Assembly: GCA_046724665.1 (NCBI GenBank)
Contig: JBKOWZ010000284.1
Coordinates: 1 to 31,480 of the forward strand
DNA: 31,480 nucleotides
Direction: 5' to 3'
From: Actinocrinis sp046724665
GTDB taxonomy: Bacteria; Actinomycetota; Actinomycetes; Streptomycetales; Catenulisporaceae
In this document: piece by piece, positions 1 to 6,735 of the stretch
How positions within the stretch are numbered: position 1 is the stretch's first letter
Layout: each line of letters opens with the position of its first letter
Notes under the pieces: model-generated
Seen by the model: the letters and a program-made list of their open reading frames with translations, nothing else
Database searches by the model: none
What the model was told of the DNA's origin: nothing
Program-made: the position numbers and the translations under genes

Positions 1-501
1 CTGCGGGGGAGCGGCGCCCCAGCCCTGCGCCGGGTACTGCGGCGGCGGGGGAGTGCCCCACATCGGCGCGGGAGGCATCGGCGCCGGACCCGCGGGCGAC
101 TGAAGCGGCTGGCTCGCCGGCTCGGCCGGCCGTGCAGCATCAGGCGCCGCTGGCTGCGTCGGCGCGGGCGGTGTTACCGGTTGCGGCTGTGCCTCATGAG
201 GCTGTGCCGGCTGCTGTACCGGCGCCGGTGGCGTCTGGAGCCGCTGTGTGGCTTCGAGTTGTTGCTGCGGGGGCTCGGGCTGCGGGCGGGGCCATGCAGG
301 CGGGATCGGGGTCGTCGCGTCGAGCGCAGCCGATTCGGCCTGTTGCGCGTTCTGTGACGGCGACTCGTATTGCGCTGGCGCGTCAGGAGTACCGGTCTCG
401 GCGGCAGATGTCTCGGGTACCGCCGGCTCAGCCGGGCTCGGTACCGAATCCACGGTCTGGTCCGTCGGCTCGGTCACGCGGTGATCAGGCGTCTCGGTCA
501 T
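1..501 (-). CDS. Partial N-terminus of a Pro/Gln-rich protein, probably an HtrA/PepD-type serine protease
   Basis: An open frame of 167 codons starts at ATG 501 and has no stop before the window edge, so only the N-terminus is present. A good ribosome binding site, GGAAGAAAG (518 to 510), lies 8 nt before the ATG. The visible part begins MTETPDHRV and is almost entirely Pro, Gln, Ala, Glu and Thr, with a PPAPMWGTPPPPQ-like stretch near the edge. It has no membrane segment and no catalytic motif yet. It lies 70 bp downstream of the mprB-like gene on the same strand. In mycobacteria and relatives the gene after mprAB encodes a membrane-anchored HtrA-like protease (PepD) whose cytoplasmic N-terminus is Pro-rich, followed by one transmembrane helix, trypsin fold and PDZ domain. 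The protease assignment is therefore inferred from context and composition only. A Pro-rich membrane protein of another kind remains possible. Confidence 0.6.
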   Translation of the reverse strand, partial: MTETPDHRVTEPTDQTVDSVPSPAEPAVPETSAAETGTPDAPAQYESPSQNAQQAESAALDATTPIPPAWPRPQPEPPQQQLEATQRLQTPPAPVQQPAQPHEAQPQPVTPPAPTQPAAPDAARPAEPASQPLQSPAGPAPMPPAPMWGTPPPPQYPAQGWGAAPPQ

Positions 502-523
502 AGGTCGTACTTTCTTCCAACTA

Positions 524-542
524 GCTGAGATGCGGCTGAGAT
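524..542 (-). promoter_or_regulatory. Direct repeat TCTCAG-N5-TCTCAG, candidate MprA box before the protease-like gene
   Basis: Read on the minus strand, this 19-bp element is ATCTCAGC-CGC-ATCTCAGC: two perfect 8-bp direct repeats with a 3-bp spacer, repeating every 11 bp. It ends 22 bp before the ATG at 501. The same TCTCAG-N5-TCTCAG pattern stands before mprA (2911-2929). MprA of Mycobacterium tuberculosis is known to bind two loosely conserved 8-bp direct repeats, and pepD is one of its targets. Binding here is inferred. Confidence 0.55.
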
Positions 543-571
543 GGCTTGGAGAACTGAGTATGGAATTGAGC

Positions 572-2206
572 CTAGGGAGTCCCGGCCGCCGGTGCCGCCC
601 CGTTCGGGCCATCCGGCCCCTTCGACGACGGCGAGGACACGGCGGCGACCTGCTGATTCGGGTCCGCCGCCGGGGCGCCCACACCTGGCAGCCAGACGCC
701 GAGCAGCGCACCGCCGCCGGGTGCCCGCGCCGCGGCGACCCGGCCGCCGTGGTTCTCGGCGACCTGGCGGACGATCGCGAGGCCGAGCCCAGAGCCGGGC
801 ATGGTGCGCGCCTCGGTGGAGCGGTAGAAGCGCTCGAAGATGTGCGGCAGGTCCTCGTCGGCGATCCCCGGCCCCTGGTCAGCGACCTGGAGAGCACCTT
901 CGCGCAGACTCACCGTTACCGTGCCGCCGGGCGGTGACCACTTCGCCGCGTTGTCCAGCAGGTTGGTAACCGCTCGCTCCAGCGCCGCTGGATCGCCCTG
1001 GAGGTACCACGGCGTCAGCTGCACGTCGTACGTAAGGGACGACGCACGCCGCTGTACCCGCTGAACGGCGCGCTCGACGACCTCCGCGAAGTCGATCTGC
1101 TCGATCGCATGCACCGGGCGTTCGTCGCGGGACAGCTCGACCAGGTCCGAGATGAGCAGCGACAGCTCATCCATTTGGGCGCGCACGTCGTTCATCAGAT
1201 CAACGCGGTCCTGCGCGGACAACCGCGGGTTGTCCGGTTCGGCCATCGCCTGAGTGAGCAGGTCGAGGTTTGTGCGGATCGAGGTCAGCGGCGTCCGCAA
1301 CTCGTGTCCCGCGTCTGCGACGAGGCGTCGCTGGTACTCCTGCGAGCGTGCGAGGGCGAGGAGCATCGTGTTGAAGCTGGTGGTCAGCCGGGCCAGTTCG
1401 TCGTTCCCGGTCACCTCGATGCGGCGCAGGTCCCCGGTGCGTGCGATGTACTCGGTCGCGACGGTAAGCCGTTCGACCGGCCTGAGGGCAGCGCGACCGA
1501 CAAGGAACCCGGCGATACCCGCGATGGCGATACCCAGTACGCCGCCCAGAACCGACGTAAGGCCCACGATGTGCAAAGTCGCCTCGGTCGTGGCCATCGA
1601 CGTGGCGAGTACGAGTGCCCAACCGGGCTCCACCTGCACCGCGACGACGCGAAAGGCGCCCTCGCTGGTCGTCACCGTCCGTGCGCTCTCGTTCAGCCGC
1701 CCGGCGGCGACATCAACCTCCGGCCGCCCGACCGGCGCCGCGGCGTCCATGGTGACGGACTGGCCGTCGATCACGGCGGTCATCGTCGGTGGTTTGAATG
1801 CGACGTACTGCCCGTCCTGCGGCCCGACCATGGATTCCTTAAGGCCGAGCGCGGTAAGCGTCGCCGAGGTGTGCTGATCCTGGATCAGCGCCACAGGGTT
1901 GGCGAACCCGAAGCTGGCAGCGGTCGTCGCCCGCCGGTACAAGTCGTCGTCGAGCCGATTGGTGACCGAGTTGCGCACGATGGCGTAGCTCACAATCGAC
2001 CCGATGGTGAGAATCAGCCCCACGGTCAACATGACCAGCACGGACACGCGCATGCGCAGCGACATGCCCCGCAACGCCGCGCCTATTGACCGGCGACCCG
2101 GCTGGCCCAGTTGGCTCGGCTGACCGCGCTGCCCCGATTTCGCCCGCTGCTGCTCGTCCGCACCGCCGGACTCGGGCAGCTGACGCGCCGAGGAGGCCGA
2201 GGTCAC
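572..2206 (-). CDS. mprB: MprB-like membrane sensor histidine kinase
   Basis: A 544-residue sensor kinase that would autophosphorylate on His and pass the phosphate to the regulator encoded just upstream. A basic cytoplasmic tail (1-50) is followed by TM1 (about 52-77), an extracytoplasmic sensor region (about 78-210), TM2 (about 212-238), HAMP (about 238-290), and a DHp helix with His301 in AGHELRTPLTS. The ATPase domain has N-box N415/N419 (NLLDNA), G1 box DQGPGI (443-448), F-box near 455-461 and G2 box GSGLGL (471-476), so all catalytic boxes are intact. Its ATG overlaps the stop of the regulator gene by 4 nt (ATGA), indicating translational coupling. The C-terminal 40 residues are Pro/Ala/Ser-rich and variable. 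In mycobacteria MprAB senses envelope stress; the signal here is not known. Confidence 0.88.
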   Translation of the reverse strand: MTSASSARQLPESGGADEQQRAKSGQRGQPSQLGQPGRRSIGAALRGMSLRMRVSVLVMLTVGLILTIGSIVSYAIVRNSVTNRLDDDLYRRATTAASFGFANPVALIQDQHTSATLTALGLKESMVGPQDGQYVAFKPPTMTAVIDGQSVTMDAAAPVGRPEVDVAAGRLNESARTVTTSEGAFRVVAVQVEPGWALVLATSMATTEATLHIVGLTSVLGGVLGIAIAGIAGFLVGRAALRPVERLTVATEYIARTGDLRRIEVTGNDELARLTTSFNTMLLALARSQEYQRRLVADAGHELRTPLTSIRTNLDLLTQAMAEPDNPRLSAQDRVDLMNDVRAQMDELSLLISDLVELSRDERPVHAIEQIDFAEVVERAVQRVQRRASSLTYDVQLTPWYLQGDPAALERAVTNLLDNAAKWSPPGGTVTVSLREGALQVADQGPGIADEDLPHIFERFYRSTEARTMPGSGLGLAIVRQVAENHGGRVAAARAPGGGALLGVWLPGVGAPAADPNQQVAAVSSPSSKGPDGPNGAAPAAGTP

Positions 2207-2889
2207 GGCGCCGTCTCCCGCAGCGCATAGCCGATACCGCGCACCGTGTGAATCAGCCGCGGCTCGCCCTCGGCCTCGGTCTTACGACGCAGGTAGCCGA
2301 TGTAGACCTCAAGCGAGTTCGCAGTCGTCGGGAAGTCGAAGCCCCACACCTCCTCAAGGATCTGGGCACGCGTCAACACCTGCCGCGGATGGCGCATCAG
2401 CAACTCGAGCAGGTTGAACTCGGTGCGCGTCAGCCGCACGGTACGGTCACCGCGCGTCACCTCGCGAGCAGCGCTGTCCAGCGACAAGTCGGCGAAGGTG
2501 AGCACGTCCTGTCCGGCTGCGTAAGCAGATTGGGTGCGGCGCAGCAGCGCGCGCAGCCGGGCCAGCAGTTCCTCAAGCGCGAAGGGCTTGGGCAGATAGT
2601 CGTCGGCACCCGCATCCAGCCCGGCAACGCGGTCCGAAACGGCGTCGCGTGCGGTCAGCACGAGAATCGGCAGATCCTCACCGGCCGACCGCAGCCGCCG
2701 ACAGGCCTCAAGCCCGTCCAACCGAGGCATCATCACGTCCAGCACGGCCGCGTCCGGCCGATTCCGAGCGATGGCCTCCAGCGCGGCGAGCCCATCCGGA
2801 GCGACCTCGACGTCGTAACCGTTGAACGCGAGCGAGCGCCGCAGGGAGTCCCGCACCGCCTGATCGTCGTCAACCACCAGAATCCGCAT
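2203..2889 (-). CDS. mprA: MprA-like OmpR-family response regulator
   Basis: A 228-residue regulator. The receiver domain (1-115) has the acidic pocket DDD (7-9), phospho-acceptor Asp51 in LDVMMPRLDG, Thr79 and Lys101 (PKPF). The C-terminal winged helix (about 130-225) ends in the usual HTVRGIGYALRE. The N-terminal receiver closely follows the MprA pattern (MRILVVDDD, RRSLAFNGY, DVMMPRLDGLE). The frame is open to 3060, but the extra residues come from the repeat-rich upstream DNA. The ATG at 2889 gives the exact family start. No strong Shine-Dalgarno precedes it, and GACACT lies 7-12 nt before the ATG, so the mRNA could be leaderless. It is translationally coupled to the kinase gene. Expected role: transcriptional response to envelope stress, with likely autoregulation through the box at 2911-2929. 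Confidence 0.9.
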   Translation of the reverse strand: MRILVVDDDQAVRDSLRRSLAFNGYDVEVAPDGLAALEAIARNRPDAAVLDVMMPRLDGLEACRRLRSAGEDLPILVLTARDAVSDRVAGLDAGADDYLPKPFALEELLARLRALLRRTQSAYAAGQDVLTFADLSLDSAAREVTRGDRTVRLTRTEFNLLELLMRHPRQVLTRAQILEEVWGFDFPTTANSLEVYIGYLRRKTEAEGEPRLIHTVRGIGYALRETAP

Positions 2890-2910
2890 GGCGGAAGTGT
2901 CACCCGGCGC

Positions 2911-2929
2911 GCTGAGAAGGTCCTGAGAC
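2911..2929 (-). promoter_or_regulatory. Direct repeat TCTCAG-N5-TCTCAG, candidate MprA box before mprA
   Basis: On the minus strand this reads GTCTCAGG-ACC-TTCTCAGC. The two TCTCAG cores are spaced exactly 11 bp, as in the copy at 524-542. It starts 21 bp upstream of the mprA ATG. If the -10 is GACACT (about 2896-2901), the element overlaps the -35 region, a usual place for an activating OmpR-family regulator. The sequence and spacing are seen directly; autoregulation is inferred. Confidence 0.55.
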
Positions 2930-2949
2930 TCGCCGAAAACGTGACTCAA

Positions 2950-3430
2950 CTGCCACGCCGCAGCCCCGCTGCTCGTTGCCCCGATGCACGGCCGCCGCGC
3001 CACTGCCCCGATGCACGACTCCCGCACTGACGCCCGCATAGTCAACCGCCGCTGCCACACCGGCCGCCGCGCCGCAGCCCCGCTGCTCGTTGCCTCGATG
3101 CTCGGCTGTCGCTTTCACGCTCGGATAGCCAACTGTCGTAGCCGCGCTGTTGCCCCGAGGCACGACTGCCGCGCTCCCGCTCGGATAGTCAACCGCCGTA
3201 GCCACACCGGCTCCCGCGCCGCGACCCTGGTCCTCAACTGCCACGCCCCTGTCCGCGCCCCGCTGCGGTGGCTGGATGTACGCGGGCAGCGCGCGGTGCC
3301 CCACGCCCACGCCCCGATGCGCGACTGCCACGCCCGCGCGCTGATGCGCGACTTCCGCGCTGCCGCCGACGCCGACTGCCGCGCCGACGCCGCGATACCC
3401 AACTGCCACGTTGGCTCCGACCGCCATGCC
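2950..3430. repeat. Diverged, dispersed repeats in the mprA-DUF4192 gap
   Basis: Several blocks recur with few changes. A 37-bp block (2956-2992) returns at 3070-3106 with two differences. A block around GGATAGTCAACCGCCG occurs near 3036, 3123 and 3183. The string CACACCGGC followed by CCGCGCCGC also recurs. Offsets between copies vary (about 60, 114 and 147 bp), so this looks like an eroded tandem array with nested duplications. Long frames cross it on both strands, but their codon use is unlike that of neighbouring genes and no family is recognisable, so I treat it as non-coding. Confidence 0.6.
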
Positions 3431-3497
3431 GCCACCCCCGATCCGGTTCTTCGGGCGTTCCGCGCCTGGCCGGAGCCTCGCGCACGGGTGTAGACCC

Positions 3498-3631
3498 GTC
3501 CTCCCCGTCCTCGTCGTCCTCCCCGTCCTCGTCGTCCTCCCCGTCCTCGTCGTCCTCGTCGTCCTCCCCGTCCCCGTCCCCGTCCCCGTCCCCGTCCCCG
3601 TCCCCGTCCCCGTCCCCGTCCCCGTCCCCGT
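3498..3631. repeat. GC-rich microsatellite: 18-bp units, then 11 copies of CCCCGT
   Basis: About three copies of an 18-bp unit made of CCTCCCCGT and CCTCGTCGT lead into 11 uninterrupted copies of the hexamer CCCCGT (3566-3631). The array ends abruptly at an AT-richer stretch. Perfect hexamers usually signal recent slippage. The unit is a multiple of three, so long frames stay open through it (Gly-Thr or Val-Pro repeats). I do not think these are translated, because the DUF4192 gene has a clear start further down. Confidence 0.9.
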
Positions 3632-3842
3632 CTTTAATGTGTCAGTCAATCCAGCCTCTTATAACACAAGTACCGCACACGGCCCCCTTTCCCAGCTGCT
3701 CATCAGATTATCGATTGCGCTGTTCAGGCGATACCCAACATCCACAAGCCATGTTTATCCACAGGCAGCAAAATTTCTTCCCCACGGGGCTTGCAAACAC
3801 GTGATCGTTGTCTCAGGACGGACGCGACGAGCGCCGTCCGAT
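3632..3842. other. AT-richer intergenic segment
   Basis: In contrast to the surrounding GC-rich DNA, this segment has many A/T runs (for example CTTATAACACAAG and AAAATTTCTTC). It holds two DnaA-box-like nonamers, annotated separately, and is the probable promoter region of the DUF4192 gene. I see no convincing -35/-10 pair and no gene. Confidence 0.5.
3738..3763 (+). promoter_or_regulatory. Two DnaA-box-like nonamers
   Basis: ACATCCACA (3738-3746) and TTATCCACA (3755-3763) lie 17 bp apart in the same orientation. The second is the classic DnaA box consensus; actinomycete boxes usually prefer TTGTCCACA. No dnaA or dnaN gene is nearby, so this is not evidence for oriC. A DnaA-responsive promoter, a titration site or chance are all possible. 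Confidence 0.35.
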
Positions 3843-3856
3843 CCGCCGATCGGCGG
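3843..3856. promoter_or_regulatory. Perfect 14-bp palindrome CCGCCGATCGGCGG, possible operator
   Basis: This self-complementary 14-mer stands 13 nt before the AGGAGG (3870-3875) of the DUF4192 gene. It could be a repressor site or an RNA hairpin in the leader. Short GC palindromes arise easily by chance in such DNA. Confidence 0.3.
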
Positions 3857-3884
3857 CGGAGACGACGTGAGGAGGCAGGGCGCG

Positions 3885-5519
3885 ATGAGCATGACGACGG
3901 TGACCACGACGGGAAGCGTGTGCTGCGGCGGACGCGGTTGCTCGGAGACCGGCTGCGGGAGCGGCGGTGCGGCTGAACCGTCGGTGGACCGGTTCGACGG
4001 ATTCCAGTTTGGTGCGGATGGCGGTGCACGGGTAGACACCCTGGCTGGCCATCTGGGCGGCAGCTCGGACGGAACGGTGAAGCTGGGCTCCCCGGCGGAG
4101 GTGGCGGCGGCGATCCCGCACTTCTTCGGGTTCCATCCGGACGCGAGTGTGGTGGTGCTCGGCTTGGACCGGTCGGAGGAGGACGGCCGCGCAGCCATCA
4201 GCCACGGCCTCAGGGTCGATCTCACCTCGGCGACGCACAGCCCGGCCGCCTTCGGCCGGTGGGTTGCGGGGCGGATGGTGGACACGGGCGCGAACGAGAC
4301 GTTGTGCGTGATCTATCCGCCTGAGGGCGGCCCGGCGCGCATGTCTGACTACCGGCGCGTTGTCGCCGGGATGTGCACACCTCTGCGTGTCGCGGGTGTC
4401 GCTCCGCTCGACGTGCTGTTCGTGGCGGACGGACGCTGGTGGTCGTTCCTCTGCGACCGGCCGACCTGCTGCCCTCCCGACGGCTCGCCGGTTGACGCCG
4501 GCGCGAGCGCCATCGCCGCGCTCAGCGCTTACTCCGGGCTGGCCGTGCTGCCCAACCGCGCGGCGTTGGCCGTGGGCCTGGAACCCTATGGCGCGGATAT
4601 GGTCGATCGCATGCGCGCGGCCTGCGACACTGCGCTGAGCCGCATTGCCGCCGAACGCGCCGAGTTCCAACCTGGACTCGATCCCACGCCTGCCTTCATC
4701 GTCGAAGGCACTACCGCAGACGGCCTGATCTGCTGCTGCGGCGGCGTAACGTCGTCGTCCGCCGACGGATCCCAAGAGTTTCCCAATACGCACCTCAAGG
4801 CTTACGACGAGGCGGATAGCCGATGCGGTCTGTCCACAACAACTCCGCTGTTCTCCGACGTGGAGACCGCCGTATCCCCTGGGACCCTCGCACTCCCGGC
4901 CGACGTCCGCGACCCGATCAGCGTCGGAGCGTGCCGATGCGGAGCTGGCATCGTCGATGACCCCACGGCTGCGGACGCCGCATCAACCGTGCCCCGGCAA
5001 CTGGTCCGGGCCAGCCAAGTCATCGACTTCGACTGGGCAGACGTCGCACACGCCTGGCGGCTCGCAGACAGCCTGTGCGACGGCCAAGTTCCGCCAGACC
5101 GGGCACTTGACGACACGGCGGCGGGTGAACTGCTGATCGGACTCACCGACGTCCGGGTACGCGACTACCTGGCCACCTGGTGCGGCGACGATCGCGCTGG
5201 GCAAGCAGTCGCGCTCAGCGTCGAGCTCGCGCGCCGCGCCGTCACTCCCGAACAGGCCGCAGCGGCGTTCTCCATCGCGGCGTGGGCGGCCTGGGCGCTC
5301 GGCTGGGGAGCGTGGAGCCGGCTCTGCCTGGAACGCGCTAGCAGGGCGGTGCCCGGTTACGCGCTCGCCACGCTGATCAAGCAGGGTCTGGAGCGGGGAG
5401 TGGGACCCGAGCTCGTCCGCGAGGCGGCGCGGGGTACGGCTCGCCGTCTGAACGAGATGCGAGCCGCTCATACCGCCATCATCGAGCGGGAGTCGGCCCG
5501 AGCCCGGAAGGTGCTGTGA
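3885..5519 (+). CDS. DUF4192 family protein with Cys-rich insertions
   Basis: A protein of 544 residues starting at ATG 3885, behind AGGAGG (3870-3875) with 9 nt spacing. The frame is open further upstream through the microsatellite, but only this start has a ribosome binding site. The DUF4192 signature is clear: LGSPAEVAAAIPHFFGFHPDASVVVLGL near 67-94, a WWSFLCDRPTCCPPDGSP stretch near 185-205, and the C-terminal AAWALGWGAWSRLCLERA...PGYALATLI pattern. The family is actinobacterial and has no established function. Two oddities stand out: a Cys-rich N-terminus (C13, C14, C19, C24) and an extra Ser/Thr/Cys-rich segment of about 100 residues (about 275-375) with CCC at 283-285, C314, C350 and C352. 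Both make it longer than the usual family member. No membrane segment or signal peptide is visible. It appears to be transcribed alone. Confidence 0.8.
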   Translation: MSMTTVTTTGSVCCGGRGCSETGCGSGGAAEPSVDRFDGFQFGADGGARVDTLAGHLGGSSDGTVKLGSPAEVAAAIPHFFGFHPDASVVVLGLDRSEEDGRAAISHGLRVDLTSATHSPAAFGRWVAGRMVDTGANETLCVIYPPEGGPARMSDYRRVVAGMCTPLRVAGVAPLDVLFVADGRWWSFLCDRPTCCPPDGSPVDAGASAIAALSAYSGLAVLPNRAALAVGLEPYGADMVDRMRAACDTALSRIAAERAEFQPGLDPTPAFIVEGTTADGLICCCGGVTSSSADGSQEFPNTHLKAYDEADSRCGLSTTTPLFSDVETAVSPGTLALPADVRDPISVGACRCGAGIVDDPTAADAASTVPRQLVRASQVIDFDWADVAHAWRLADSLCDGQVPPDRALDDTAAGELLIGLTDVRVRDYLATWCGDDRAGQAVALSVELARRAVTPEQAAAAFSIAAWAAWALGWGAWSRLCLERASRAVPGYALATLIKQGLERGVGPELVREAARGTARRLNEMRAAHTAIIERESARARKVL

Positions 5520-5547
5520 CCAGTGGTGCGTAAGAACTCTTCTTCGC

Positions 5548-5576
5548 TGGTTATCGTCATTCGGACGATATACGAT
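5548..5576 (+). promoter_or_regulatory. Candidate leaderless promoter of the NUDIX regulator gene
   Basis: TACGAT (5571-5576) fits the actinobacterial TANNNT -10 pattern and places the transcript start at or next to the ATG at 5585. A weak -35, TGGTTA (5548-5553), is spaced 17 bp upstream. The only purine-rich motif, GCGAGG (5577-5582), is just 2 nt from the ATG, too close to act as a ribosome binding site, which supports a leaderless mRNA. Confidence 0.45.
5552..5570. promoter_or_regulatory. Perfect inverted repeat TATCGTC-N5-GACGATA, likely operator
   Basis: Seven-base arms separated by ATTCG form a perfect 19-bp dyad between the candidate -35 and -10 of the following NUDIX/winged-helix gene. 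A protein bound here would block RNA polymerase. NrtR-type regulators often control their own operons, so autoregulation is the simplest reading. I cannot match the sequence to a published NrtR motif from memory. Confidence 0.55.
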
Positions 5577-5584
5577 GCGAGGCC

Positions 5585-6340
5585 ATGGCACCCTCACCGA
5601 GTCCGGCGGGTTATGACGCCCGCGACTGGCCACCGTTCGCGGTCACTGTGGACCTGGTTGTTCTTACAGTTCGTGACGGCGCTCTCTCGGCTCTGGTCAT
5701 TCGCCGCGGTGAGGATCCCTACGCGGGCTGCCTGGCGCTTCCTGGCGGGTTCGTGCGCGAGGCCGAGTCGCTGGACCGGGCTGCGGAGCGGGAGTTGGCC
5801 GAGGAGACGGGTCTCGCCGACCTTCCAGTGCATCTCGAGCAGTTGGCCACCTACGGTGCGGTGGACCGTGATCCGCGGATGCGCGTCATCTCGGTGGCTT
5901 ACCTTGCGCTCGCCCCCGACCTGCCTGCCCCGCGGGCCGGCGGGGATGCGGTGGCCGCGGCGTGGACGCCGATCGCCTCGACTCTGCCCGCACTGGTCCC
6001 GGGATCGCCGCACTCCGCGTCAGCCCGCGCTACGCTCGCCTTCGACCACGCCAAGATCCTCGCCGACGGAGTGGAGCGTGCGCGGGCCAAGCTGGAGTAC
6101 TCGCCGCTGGCCGCCGCGTTCTGCCCTGCCGAGTTCACCGTCGGCGAGTTGCGCCGGGTCTACGAGGCGGTGTGGGGTGTCGCGCTCGATCCTCGCAACT
6201 TCCATCGCAAGGTAACCGGCACCCCGGGGTTCCTGGTCCCGGTCGGAGACACGACGGCACGTCAGGGCGGACGCCCGGCGCAACTGTTCCGGCTGGGCGA
6301 CGTGACCCTGCTGAACCCGCCGATGCTCCGGCCAGCCTGA
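5585..6340 (+). CDS. NUDIX hydrolase with C-terminal winged helix (NrtR-like)
   Basis: A 251-residue protein. The N-terminal Nudix domain (about 15-150) has a complete Nudix box from G55 to L77 (G-x5-E-x7-REL-x-EE-x-GL; E61, R69, E70, E73, E74), so pyrophosphohydrolase activity is possible. The C-terminal part (about 165-248: FTVGELRRVYEAVWGVALDPRNFHRKV) is the winged helix seen in NrtR regulators and related ADP-ribose pyrophosphatase-like proteins. NrtR proteins repress NAD-metabolism genes and respond to ADP-ribose or related nucleotides. Many NrtRs have lost the catalytic residues, whereas here they are kept, so the protein may act as enzyme, regulator or both. No NAD gene lies in the window. 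ATG 5585 is the only start in frame near the promoter, and an inverted repeat sits in that promoter. Confidence 0.8.
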   Translation: MAPSPSPAGYDARDWPPFAVTVDLVVLTVRDGALSALVIRRGEDPYAGCLALPGGFVREAESLDRAAERELAEETGLADLPVHLEQLATYGAVDRDPRMRVISVAYLALAPDLPAPRAGGDAVAAAWTPIASTLPALVPGSPHSASARATLAFDHAKILADGVERARAKLEYSPLAAAFCPAEFTVGELRRVYEAVWGVALDPRNFHRKVTGTPGFLVPVGDTTARQGGRPAQLFRLGDVTLLNPPMLRPA

Positions 6341-6373
6341 TCGGTGCTCAGACCAGCCTGACAGAGCGTTCCA

Positions 6374-6523
6374 ACAACCTGACTGGCTCCGCCAACCTTG
6401 GCCGACTCTGACAACCTTGACGGGCTCCAACAACCATGGCCAACTTCGACAAGTTTGTCTGGCTCGGACAAGTTTGACCGGCTCGAGCAATCTGGTCGGC
6501 TCCGGCAAGCTCGGCTGGCTCCG
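6374..6523. repeat. Degenerate tandem repeat, eight units of 18-19 bp
   Basis: Eight consecutive units of 18 or 19 bp follow the approximate consensus ACAACCTTGACCGGCTCCG. Clear copies begin at 6374 (ACAACCTGACTGGCTCCG) and then every 18-19 bp, ending with GCAAGCTCGGCTGGCTCCG at 6523. Looser copies lead in from the end of the NUDIX gene (CCAGCCTGA occurs twice). The units differ from each other, so the array is old or under weak constraint. No spacers separate the units, so this is not CRISPR. Confidence 0.75.
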
Positions 6524-6542
6524 GTCAGGGCACCGCTGACCA

Positions 6543-6605
6543 GCAGCGCGGCTGTCTGGTCCATCACACGAACTGCCTGGGCCAGCGCGCGGGCTGCCTA
6601 GACCA
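6543..6605. repeat. Three degenerate 21-bp tandem units
   Basis: Units at 6543-6563, 6564-6584 and 6585-6605 share the pattern GCNNGCGGGCTGCCTGGNCCA. They follow directly after the 18-19 bp array and may be a longer variant of the same repeat. Confidence 0.55.
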
Positions 6606-6637
6606 TCATCAGCCCCCATGCGGGTGTATTTCCGGCG

Positions 6638-6656
6638 GGGCTGAGCGTGTCAGCCC
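6638..6656 (+). other. Small hairpin upstream of the ABC operon
   Basis: GGGCTGA and TCAGCCC form a 7-bp perfect stem with a 5-nt loop (GCGTG), 80 nt before the ABC ATPase start. It may be a weak terminator of upstream transcription or a leader structure. There is no U-tract. Confidence 0.3.
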
Positions 6657-6735
6657 GGTTCGGATGACGGGGCGACCCGACGATCGAGAGGAGATCAGCC
6701 CAGCAGGTCATCAACACATCCAGGAGGCGCCTGGC

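Noticed and set aside
2086..3030. Long plus-strand frame over mprA
   Set aside because: Shadow of mprA in GC-rich DNA; no family similarity.
2900..3649. 249-codon minus-strand frame with Gly-Thr repeats and VDY/HRGN motifs
   Set aside because: It is driven by the microsatellite and diverged repeats, covers the mprA promoter, has no ribosome binding site, and its codon use is unlike neighbouring genes.
3632..3842. Possible replication origin because of DnaA boxes
   Set aside because: Only two boxes, and no dnaA, dnaN, recF or gyrase pair of the origin type nearby; parE here is topoisomerase IV.
6374..6523. Possible CRISPR array
   Set aside because: Units are contiguous without spacers, degenerate, and no cas genes are present.
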